The position numbers were made by a program, and so were the translations under genes. This document shows, piece by piece, positions 47,017 through 56,934 of a DNA stretch of 64,000 nucleotides (positions within the stretch are counted from its first letter, which is position 1; each line of letters starts with the position of its first letter). The stretch covers positions 47,354,938 to 47,418,937 of the forward strand of contig NW_026622786.1 of NCBI RefSeq assembly GCF_023065955.2. The letters are read 5' to 3'. The notes beneath the pieces were generated by a model, which did no database searches, was not told where the DNA came from, and saw only the letters and a program-made list of their open reading frames with translations. The stretch is from Ursus arctos (taxonomy: Eukaryota; Chordata; Mammalia; Carnivora; Ursidae).

Positions 47017-47817
47017 ACTCAAGATCAGCAGACTTTGAGTACAGGCTGGGGAAAGAATCATCCAAAAGAATTAAAGGTAACAGTGCCTGGAATAGTGGCA
47101 ATAGTTAACTCTAGACTGACCCTGTGCTGGACCCACCTAAAACATCTTAAAAGTAAGACTAGAAAAAATCAAAATGTTTTCAAATAACTTAAATGCTTCC
47201 AAGACAAGGTTCAAGGATACTTATAGAAAAACAAAAGTATCCACTAATCCATTAAGTAAAATTGACAGGATATGCTCCTCAGTGAAAAATCACCAAGCAT
47301 GCAAATAAGCAGGAAACTATAACCCAAAATGAGGAGATAAATCAGTTCATCAAAACTGATCTGACACAAATGTTAGAATTACCAAATAAGGCATTAAAAC
47401 AGTTTTAATTCTGTACTCCATATGTGTAAAAAGTTAAGTAAAGACATGGAAAGCGATCTATCTATCCATATTTCTTAAAGGAACCAAAAAAAAAAAAAAC
47501 TTCTTAAAGACTAAAACGACAATGTATCATGCAGAAAAAGAAAAAAAAAAACACTAGGTGCAATTAAAAGTAGATTCAATTTCATAAGAAAGTTTCTACA
47601 AAATTTAATATACAGTCATAGAAACTATCCAAAATGAAACAGAGAAAAGAGAATTCTTAAAAATAGGGCCAATAAGCTAATGGGACAACTTTGAGCAGCC
47701 TAATCTTTATGTAACTAGATTCCCCCAAAGGAGAGGAGAGAGGGATAATTTTTAAGAGACTGAGAACCCTAGAGAAAATTTGCCAAATTTGGTGCAAACC
47801 TTAAACTCAGAAGGTTT

Positions 47818-48622
47818 TTATTTTCCCCACGACACCAAATAGGTGGTGTCTTGTCCAACCCGCTTCTCCAGTTCTGACGGGATGCTCAACAATTCTGACG
47901 GGATGCAATTCTGACACTGCTGACCTGGAGTGAGGGGCAGCTCATACCGGTTAAGGGCTCAGTCTCACAAAACTGCCTCTCCCGCCCACCCCTGCCCCAC
48001 TGTAGACACCAATCACAAGTCTGAGGCCACCAGTACTTCTGGATGACTGGCTATAATTGGGGATTCTGATGCACTCTTCCTTGGTTTTAATAATTTGCTA
48101 GAACAACTTGCAAAATTTGGAGAGGAACTGTACTTAATGTTTACTGGTTTGTTATAGAGGATACAAATGAAAAGCCAGATAAAGAGGTACATTGAGCCCA
48201 ATCCAGAAGGATCCTGAGCACAGGAGCTTCTGTTCCCATGGAGTTGGTATACCCCTTTCAGCGTATGGATGCATTCATTAACCTGGAAGCTCTCTGAAAC
48301 CCTCATTTAGGGGTTTTCATGGAATTTTCATTATGTAGCTGTGATTGATTAAATCATTGGCCATTGGTGATTAATTCAATCTCTAGCCCCTCTCCCCTGG
48401 ATAGAGATTAGGGGATGGAATGAAATTTCCAAACTTCTAATCGATTTTTGGACTTTCTGATGACCAGCTCCCATCCTGAAGAAATCCAGGGACCCACCAA
48501 GAGTCAGTTCATTAGAACAAAATGTGCTCCTATCACTATCACTCAGAAAATTTCAAAGTTCTAGGAGCACTGTTCTAGAAACTGAGGGCAAAGATCTTTC
48601 TATGATGCCACACCTAGAGACC
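47818..48622 (-). mobile_element. ERVL-type LTR, antisense, inside the old L1
   Basis: The reverse complement carries the same marker phrases as 5661-6443: gagctccta-like start, 'aggggctagagattgaatta', 'catcaccaatggcc'-like text, 'tcagagagcttcc', 'gttctagcaaatta', 'ctatagccag'. L1 text stops at about 47817 and resumes at about 48623, so the LTR is an insertion. Near its 3' end 'ttctgacgggatgc' is duplicated (47872-47906). A tggtgtc phrase just beyond the LTR end recalls an ERVL primer-binding site (inference). Confidence 0.65.
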
Positions 48623-49095
48623 AAAGTTCAATGAAATCCAAACCCAAGAAAGATGAAAATAAATAACTACGCCAAGGCACATCATAAAAAATAGCTAAAA
48701 GCCAGCAAAAAGAGAAAAATCTTAACAGCAGACAGAGGAAAAAAGATACACTATAAATAGAGGAACAAAGACAAGGACAACAGATTTTTTTTGTCAGAAA
48801 CTATGCAAGCAAGAGTATTATTTTATTTATACAAAATACTAGGAAATACAGACTAATGTACGATGACCTGAGAAGTAGTGGTTGCCTGGATATGGGACTC
48901 CAGGGGATGGGGGAGCTGGAGGGACGGATTACAAAGGTTCAAGAGGCAATTTTTGAGGGTTATGGCTATGTTCATTATCTTGATTGTGGTGATGGTTTTA
49001 GAGGGTGTATTCATATGTTAAAATGTATAGAATTCTATTTAAATGTGTGCAATTTATTATGACAGTTATATCTGAATAAAGCTGTTAAAAATTTA

Positions 49096-49679
49096 AAAAA
49101 CTGCATTAAAGTGAACAAATTTTTTCTCATAATTGGTATAATACCATGCAAAATACATAGTTCCTGTGTTTTATAGTTAATTAAATAAATCAGGCATTGT
49201 TAAAAATATTTGCCCAAGGCTAGTTAAAAAAAAAAAATCTGTCTAACCTTAATGACCATTTATTCCCATTATTCTTTGTTGTCATACAGACAGGATAAGC
49301 AAATTCTAAAAGGTCTTTCTGATTGTAGGAAACAAAAATTATGGGCATAATGTATTATCATTGAAACATACTAGTGAAAAGTTAGCCGCTAATGACAGAG
49401 ATCGTATTTTACTTCTTAAATCCCTTAATGCAACTTTATTTTATCCAGTAAATAATTAATAAAATAAGTGTTTTATAAATAAATAAATGAATGGAAATTA
49501 ATTCTGCATAATATTTATGCAAATAGGATAATTTATTGTATGTCGGAAGATAGGAAAGAGAAGAAATGGTCTGTGTGCAAGAGAAGGGTACGAGAACAAA
49601 CACGCAAACTGTGTAAATGCGAATCATGCTTCCATAAGTAGTCTCATGTTAAAAAAATTATGTTTGCAGATCATTGAAA
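49096..49679. other. Unique AT-rich DNA
   Basis: No repeat or gene recognised. Confidence 0.5.
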
Positions 49680-50555
49680 CCATTATCACCTTCATTTCTG
49701 CTTTTGTTACCTCCCAAGTAGTCTTCCATCTTCTACTTATGCCTCCTCAATTCATTTTCCAGACAGAAGCCAGAGAGATTATTTTAAGCATCAGTCAGCT
49801 AATATCATCACTTTGTTGATAAAAACCCTCCAATGGCACCTCACTATACTTCAAATAAAAGCTCCTTACCTGTAGGAAAACCATATGTGAACTAACTTCT
49901 CCTCTGCATTCTCATCTCACACTTCTCTTCCCCTTACTGGTATTCTTTCTGTCGCTCACACCTGCCCCTCTTGTTCCTGTGTCGGAGCTGTTACACTAAC
50001 CATTCGCTTTGTCTGATCATTCTCTCCTGAGTCTTTACATGGATGACTCCTCTATGACATTAAAGTCTCAACTTAAATGGCCTTTTGGGACCATTAAATC
50101 CCATTCATCCAGTGACTAGGCAGTCACTGTCATGTCACTTTACTTGCATGGTTCTCAACTAGAGACAACATGGCCCCCCAAGGGACATTTGGAAATGTGT
50201 GAGAAAAAATTGGAGATAGGGTATCTAGTGGATAGAGGCCAGGGAGGCTCGAACCATCTTAACAGTATACAGGACAACACCCTCCCACACAAGGAATCAT
50301 ATGGGCCCAATATCAATAGTGTCAAATTTCAGAAATCTTGCTCTATTTTAATTCCATGGTCATCATATATAAATTATCTAATATTTTCTTCTGTATTTAC
50401 TTTTTGCTTTCATTTTTTTATACCTTGATAGACTGAAAGTCCAATGAAAACAGGAATGTTAGGTGTCTTGTTCATCTTTGTATTCCCAGCTCTTAGAGTA
50501 ATGACTGGCACAGAATGTGTTGTCAATAAGTATTTAGTAATAAGTATTCAGAATG
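49680..50555 (+). mobile_element. L2 LINE 3' end, plus strand, with internal hAT
   Basis: Good L2 order: 'cattttccagacagaagcca', 'aaaaccctccaatggcacct', 'tcctctatgacattaaagtc', 'ctgaaagtccaatgaaaaca', 'agagtaatgactggcacaga', 'atgtgttgtcaataagtatt'. A MER5-like element splits it at 50147-50340. The plus frame at 50132-50428 (98 codons) crosses the junctions and is not a gene. Confidence 0.8.
50147..50340 (+). mobile_element. MER5A-like hAT-Charlie element
   Basis: Starts 'catggttctcaactagagac' and runs 'ccccccaagggacatttgg', 'tagtggatagaggccaggga', 'caatatcaatagtgtc'. It ends 'tttcagaaatcttg', the family's inverted end. Its 194 bp is near the family's usual length. Flanks ctttactt and ctctattt agree at 6 of 8 positions. 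Confidence 0.85.
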
Positions 50556-51197
50556 ACTGAATGCCACTGAATGCTTCCTTTGAAAGCATTCAATATGACT
50601 TGTGGAGTATTGCTGCAAATGACGTCCATCATCAGTGGAAGACATGTCTTCCCCAGAGTATGTTTTGAGACTCTAAGACAGGGGAATCAACTTTCCCTAA
50701 GTTTTAAAAAAGGAAAAGTGACGTGCATACCAGAAATCTTCAGGGAAGGAAAGTTGCCAAGCACACATGATTTTTTAGTAAAATTCTTTTCCTAGCTTGT
50801 GAAATAAATCTACTTTCCTACATCTCTGGCAGGGTCAATGATTTGTGCTTAAATGTGCAAACTTGTTGCATCTGTGATTTCTCCTCTGTTGTGCTATAAA
50901 TAAATGAACACCTTTATCTAATCTGACTCACTTCCACCTGCTACATTTGGAAGGCTAGTGCAGTGCTAGCGGCTGTTTTCTCTGAAGAAATGACTATTGA
51001 CCTCACTGTTCCAAGTAAAGGTGATAGTTTTAACTCTTGATTTCCTGCAGGGAACGAGTTCACATGAAGCGAGGATTGTGACTAATGGTGCTCACATTTA
51101 GGCAGATTATGAAACTGGATGTTTGGGAGTCATGAAAGCATCTATCTAGTAGCTTTTGTGAAACAAAAAAACAAACCTGATTCTACTTTATTATTTT
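50556..51197. other. Unique DNA
   Basis: No repeat recognised. The 74-codon plus frame 50571-50795 has no recognisable domain. Confidence 0.45.
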
Positions 51198-51387
51198 TTA
51201 AGATTGTATTTATTTATTTATTTATTTGAGAGACAGAGAGCATGAGCAGGGTTGGGGGACAGAGGGAGAGGGAAAAGCAGGCTCCCCGCTGAGCAAGGAA
51301 CCCAGCATGGGGCTTGATCCCAGGACCCTGAGACCATGACCTGAGCTGAAGGCAGACACTTAACCAACTGAGCCACCCAGGCGCCCC
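51198..51387 (-). mobile_element. Can-SINE, antisense, well preserved
   Basis: Tail 'ttaagattgtatttatttat', GA stretch, 'caggctccccgctgagcaag', 'ggcttgatcccaggaccctg', head 'gagccacccaggcgcccc'. The head is close to the ancestral form. The two minus-strand frames over it are SINE shadows. Confidence 0.95.
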
Positions 51388-53387
51388 TCCACTTATTTTG
51401 TGCATTATCTCCTTCTCTTTCTAGTAGCTGGTATGACAATTGTACCAAAGACAAAAATCATGGCTGTTGAAATGAGGTCAGGTAATTTGTTTAGACTTAC
51501 AGAGTGGTAGAGTGAGGACTTAACTTTACGCCCCTTAAAGAAATAGGTACTGATAGGTTTATATGTTTTGCTTCTTAGTTAAGTGTTTGCAATTTAAACA
51601 AGAGTTTCTAGGGGAAAAAATATCTTCAACTAAAAGAATAATTGATAGTGATGGGAACTTGAGGCATGAGGAGAACCAGCAGCGGATATGTTTGATAGTT
51701 GGCAAAGCCTTTGATGCCCATTAGCACATCAGCCATGCACATGCATGGGTCATTTATTCGCTGCTCTCTGAGTTAGCCACATAGACATAGGAATGTATGG
51801 CGTCAGAAGAGTTTTCTTTTCCTCCTTTTGCATAGAGGTAGCACTGATAGAGTTAATAGATTGTATCACTTATACTGAACCTATATATTCCAATCACCAA
51901 CCAATATATCCCTCCATATACTGACCCAATGTTGTACAATAGAAACGCTTGCTTTGTTATTTAAAAAAAAACACATATTTAATTGCTATTAGATATCTAT
52001 CATCTCTGCATTCATTTTTTCTTCAATACAGTTATCATTTTCTTCCTATTTTTTCTTATAATCATACAGTAATATCTAATAATCAAAAGAAGAATGTTTG
52101 TATTCCATTGTATACCTTTATCACAATGACCTTTTCAGCTTAGCTTTCTTCTTAGCCAATAAGTACTACGTGAGATACAGTCATCATGTTGAGCACATGT
52201 TCCCTTATGGGTTCATGATATTATATTTTGTAAAACTAGAATTTTTTGAATCCTAAGTCCTCTGAAGTTTCTGCCTTTCTCACTTTGGTCTTGACATTTC
52301 AAAAATAGCGGGATCTATCTAGTCTTTCCGGAAATGTTGGAAAGATAAAGGAATGCAATGTTGATATAAGATTTCTCCTTCCCTGGTAGCCTGAGGTCCC
52401 CTGAAAATGATGATAATAATTGCTTTGCTTCTATTTTTCAGTGTTAATTCCAGATCCACCAAGAAAAGGGCAGAAGGTATTAGGGTTGGGGGAGAGGTGC
52501 AATGATGGTCAAACTCTGGAAAGGCCAGGCAATTCATTACGTTGTATAGTCATGCTTGCTTCATTCTATTATTCTTTCATCCATTCATCTCTCATTCTTT
52601 AACTTAAGAAATGTAATAAACATTTTTATATATTAATAAATAAGAACACTTGAGTTCCCTAATTTTCTAAGTTAATGGCTGTAGGAAGTGTAGGGAGTTA
52701 AGAGCAGACCCTTCTTATTAAACCTTATATATCATCATGTTGGTTCACATTCAAGAAGGGCTGGCCCAAACAATACTTTTGCTGAAAGCAAAGATTTGAC
52801 GTGTTTGAGGCAAAACCATGGAGGATTTTAGAACTCTTTCCCCAGACAGTGGCACAATTTTTTTACCTCCAACTCTTTTCCATGGTACCTTGTCACACAA
52901 ATTCTTATTTTATTCCTTTTCCTAATACGAACCCAAATATGAGGTAAGCAGTAATTTTTTGCTCATAACAGAAAATCTTATGGATTTTTTTTATGAAGTC
53001 CTGTAAGAGAGATCAAGGGATTGGAACAAATAGGCAGACTCTTAAACATACAGAAAGGTACCTAGTTTACTGGGAAGAGAATAGAGTTTAAGAATAGATT
53101 AGAAGCATATGAAGGGACAGAAAAGGAATAATGAAAGGATTACTGCTTTGATTTTTTTTTTAACATGCCACAAAGTGTTTTGAAAAATGACAGGCCCTTC
53201 TATACATCCTGTGATACTTTATGTGCTGTCTGAGGATAAATAAGAGAAACAAACATTTAGAATTTGTAAAAAATGGAATGAAAAGTCAACCAGTAATAAG
53301 AAGCAATACATCAAATTTCAAGCATTTTAAATATAGTTAATGTCCCTGAAGAGACAAGATCTGCCTTTACTGCCTCCGTATGCCATC
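51388..53387. other. About 2 kb unique DNA
   Basis: No transposon, gene or RNA recognised. Frames at 51949-52602 are unsupported. Confidence 0.5.
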
Positions 53388-53786
53388 TGTATTCGTTTGC
53401 TAGGACTGCCATAATACCGTACCTCAGACCCTGTGGTTTAACCAGCAGAAATGTGTATTGCAAGGTCAAGATGTTGACAAAGGTGGTTCCTTAGCGGGGT
53501 CTGAGGGAGGGGTCTATTTCCAGCCCCTTTCCTTGCCTGGTAGATGGCTCTCTTCTCATGGTGCCTTCACAGTGTCTTCCTTCTCTTCATGCCTGTGTCC
53601 AATTTCTTCATTTTATAAGACGCCAATCATATTGAATCAAGTCCCCTCAGTTTAACTTAATCACTGCTTTAGAGACCCTATCTGCAAATAGGGCCACATA
53701 TCTGCAAATGTGGTCACGTTATGAAGCACTGCAGGTTAGGATGTCAACACATGTATGGCTTTTTGGGGTTATACTTTTCAGCCCAT
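53388..53786 (-). mobile_element. MLT1-type MaLR LTR, antisense
   Basis: 'tgtattcgtttgctaggact', 'gccataataccgtacctcag', 'gccttcacagtgtcttcctt', 'gagaccctatctgcaaatag', 'ggttaggatgtcaacacatg', ending 'ttttcagccca'. This is a reverse-complement MaLR LTR of normal length. 'tatctgcaaat' is repeated at 53679 and 53699 by a local duplication. Confidence 0.75.
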
Positions 53787-53920
53787 TTTTTAGCAAAAAT
53801 GTTTGCTAAAAAGCATTTATTGGAAGAATTTTTTTTTTCTGGAACACAGTACTATTTCCTATTAGGCGCAGCTTTAAAAAATAGTGGTAGATTGAGTCTT
53901 TGGCTTTGATGAAAATTATA

Positions 53921-53921
53921 A

Positions 53922-53979
<58 letters not shown>
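53921..53979. repeat. A10 + (TA)n microsatellite
   Basis: Ten A's followed by about 23 TA units and a short CACA end. The minus frame crossing it encodes only Ile/Tyr repeats. Confidence 0.97.
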
Positions 53980-53981
<2 letters not shown>

Positions 53982-55057
53982 GAGAGTTTTGACACATAAT
54001 TAGGATTAGCTCTACAGACCTACATAGACACTGGGCTGTTTCACATGACAGAAAAGAAGAGTGTCCGTAACTGGAGTTTACTCAACAAGAATGATAACTA
54101 GGAATAAAACAATTCCTGTTTTGCCAATGCTGCAAATAAGGAACAGATATGTTGAGGAACATCTATATAAAGCCATACAGTGAGTTACAGGTACCATGGA
54201 AGTGTAAGCATTATTTCCTGACACCCAGTTGAATCTTCTGTAACTACAGCTATTGTCATTTGGAGAAGATAGTTTTATTAGACTATAGCATATGTTGACG
54301 AGTTCATTCAGATAAGTTACAATACTTTCAAATGGAACATAATAGAGGTTTCACGTGGTGCAGGCCAGTAACATATGGCTCCGTTCATAGAGCCGTAAAT
54401 AATACATAGCAAATAATACATTGCCATAAATAATCCCTAATACGTGGATTCAACCTGGTCAGAGCAGAACCTAGCTGCAAACAACCATATAAACAGTAAC
54501 AGCCAGTTCCTTTGCAAGCGCTCCCTTGTTGTAATTTACCACCCTGGAAGAACGTGTGTGTTAGGGGTAGGGCTGGAAAGGAGGTAGAGGGGCAGTTCTT
54601 CCCCAATATAAAGTATGTTATCTCACTTTCCTTTCCTTTCCTTTTCTTTTCTTTTTTTTTTTATTTAAATTTTGAAAGGAAAAATAATGACTAAACTTGC
54701 CATTGCAAAAGGAATCACTTGTTTTCCAGGGAAAATGCATCTCAAAGCCCCAAGTATAGAGAGGCCAGAAAAATAGTCACATAATCCAAACTGCGTGATG
54801 GCAGTTAGAAAGGATTTGGTAGTACAATGCTGAGTGAATCAGATCCCTGTCTGATAGGGATAGGCACATGGGTTGTGTCTTTTTCTTTAAACTATTAAAC
54901 TGCTTTTCTGGCTTTGGTTAACAGAATCAAATTATGTTGTGAGATCTGATAACATAATTCTTACCTTTTAAATACGAATACTATAGACACTGAATAATAC
55001 ATCATAATTTCAGTTTTATTTTTATCAATAATTTTTATCAATAAAAATATTCATTTT
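53980..55057. other. Unique DNA with a pyrimidine microsatellite
   Basis: A (CTTTC)n to poly-T run lies at 54625-54662. Otherwise nothing recognised. Frames at 54385-54694 are unsupported. Confidence 0.45.
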
Positions 55058-55252
55058 GGGTACCTGGGTGGCCCCGTTGGTTAAGCGTCTGCGTTCAGCT
55101 CAGGTCATGATCCCAGAGTCCTGGGATCCAGCCCCACGTCGGGTTCCCTGCTCAGTAAAGAGCCTGCTTCTCCCTCTCCCTCTGCTGCTCCCCCTGCTGT
55201 GCTCCCTCTCACTCTCTTCTCTCTCTCAAATAAATAAAATAAAATATTAAAT
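55058..55252 (+). mobile_element. Can-SINE, plus strand
   Basis: 'gggtacctgggtggccccgt', 'tggttaagcgtctgcgttca', 'gatcccagagtcctgggatc', CT tract, 'tctcaaataaataaaataaa'. Followed by a short TA run to about 55270. It forms an inverted pair with the next SINE. Confidence 0.93.
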
Positions 55253-55317
55253 CTATATATATATATAGATTTTTTTAATTTTATTGGAATTTTGCACAGG
55301 GCTTTATACATATTCTT

Positions 55318-55340
55318 TTTTTTTTTTTTAACTTTTGTTT

Positions 55341-55380
<40 letters not shown>

Positions 55381-55558
55381 AGAGGGGGAGAGAGAAGTGA
55401 GGGGAGGGGCAGGAGGAGAGGAAGATAGAGAATCTTAAGCAGGCTCCACGCCCAGGGCAGAGCCTGATGCAGGGATAGATCTCACAACCCTGAAATCATG
55501 ACCTGAGCTGAAATCAAGAATCTGACGTTTAACCAACTGAGCCACCCAGTGTCCCAGT
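55318..55558 (-). mobile_element. Can-SINE, antisense, with expanded TTTA tail
   Basis: T-tract and a (TTTA)n run of about nine units, then 'gagggggagagagaagtgag', 'ttaagcaggctccacgccca', 'gaaatcatgacctgagctga', head 'gagccacccagtgtccc'. The flanks tttatacatattctt (55303-55317) and tttataaatattctt (55559-55573) are a 15-bp duplication with one mismatch. It landed in a MIR (text resumes at 55574). Confidence 0.94.
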
Positions 55559-55573
55559 TTTATAAATATTCTT

Positions 55574-55720
55574 ACATTCAGTGCTCATAATAGCCTTGTG
55601 AAGTCGATATTGTTTTCTTAGTTTATATGACAAAATTGACTCTGAGAAAAGTTAAAAATAGATCCAGATCACTCAAACCTAGTGCATCTACTCTGAAGCC
55701 CACAGTCTTCATTACTTCCT
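55574..55720 (-). mobile_element. MIR relic, antisense
   Basis: 'cattcagtgctcataatagc', 'cttgtgaagtcgatattgtt' and 'actctgagaaaagttaaaaa' are reverse-complement MIR. The missing end lies left of the SINE near 55285-55302. Confidence 0.65.
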
Positions 55721-56934
55721 TCTCCATTATTGTTATAAAATATCTCTTTTTTTTTTCTTTCTCTTTTCCCAACAAGACCATTCATAAGAATACATTTGCA
55801 ATAATTGTGGGTATATGTCTACTTCCTCAAAATGCTAAATGACTTAGAAGCGTCATCATGATTAGTCATGCTTGATGATCTTGAGGTGGTGTCCCAATTA
55901 TTCTAGCCTTCCTACTAGACACCATGTTTCCTTGTTTTCTGTATGCTGAGCAAGTATTTCTGCTTGTACACAAAGTAAGATCCAAAAGCTCCATGGTAAT
56001 ATCCAATAGGAAATCATCTAATCTATTTGATTTTAACACAGTTCTGTTCCATTAGATGTAATATAGCTATTTTCCAAATAGCGTTGGCTATTCTTATTTA
56101 TGATGTCCTGATCTGTCCACATATTACCTAATGACCCTCAAAACGCCATTAAGCATAGAGACATCAAAAGTATATTTTCCTTTATCTTGGCCTTAAATTT
56201 CCTAGCGGCCTAGAAAAAAGAGAAACAGTTTATAAGATCGTGGATCATAATATCAAAGCAAATTGGGATGTGAGAAGCAGAGCTTTTCCTGGTACTAAGA
56301 TGCACAAAGAATTTCTCCCATGGATCCTCAGGAAAGTTGATACATTGATTATAACAGCAGGACCTCAGTAACTTTTCTGATAAAAATGTAATGGGAAGTT
56401 TCATATGGCCTTTCTTATATTGTCTGTCAGTGAAGACTGGTGTGATAACACCAAAGCAAGGTTTGGTAAAGGAAATTCAATAGGAATCAAAATCAAGTAG
56501 TGCAAGTGTACAGCTTTCTAATGTACCGGCTTACTCTGAAAAGAAAAATTTTAAATAGCTAAAGAAATGAATGAATTTCCTTCAGGTAATCTTTTATGAA
56601 TACTATTTCCGTATTGGAACTTGTAATAATAATTAAACACCAAAGAAGTCAAAGTTCTATTCTCTGGCCAGACCGTGGAGTAGAGAGAGTATTATTCACA
56701 GAAAGCCCTAGGTCACAAAGCTAATATAATAAGATGCTAAAAGGGAACCTTCAGCTGAAATCCTAAGGCAACAGATAGCAAAATGAGGTGTAATTCACAT
56801 CACCTCTATGGAACTTTTAAAATGTGATTAACCAAGAACCAAATTAGAATACTCCTAAAATTCTCTCCTTCCCCGTAGGACTAAAAGCACAGGAAAACAG
56901 GGATTTTGATGTGCCCTCTTCAGAGGGCACTGGG
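55721..56934. other. Unique DNA
   Basis: No gene recognised. The end holds a perfect short palindrome gtgccctcttcagagggcac (56911-56930). Confidence 0.45.

Larger units (their letters stand above)
46612..49095 (+). mobile_element. Old L1 (L1M-type), plus strand, split by an inverted LTR
   Basis: 5' part: 'gaagtaatagagaccagatt', 'gcatgcaaataagcaggaaa', 'ggcattaaaacagttttaat', 'atagaaactatccaaaatga', 'gggacaactttgagcagcct'. After the LTR it resumes with 'acgccaaggcacatcataaa' and 'gcaagcaagagtattat', then jumps to a normal L1 3' end ('cattatcttgattgtggtga', 'gttatatctgaataaagctg'). So a large ORF2 part is deleted. It holds a G-rich tract at 46943-47016. The LTR lies between 47818 and 48622. 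Confidence 0.75.

Noticed and set aside
46792..47101. Pro/Ser-rich minus frames resembling a proline-rich protein
   Set aside because: Direct product of the G-rich tract on the other strand.
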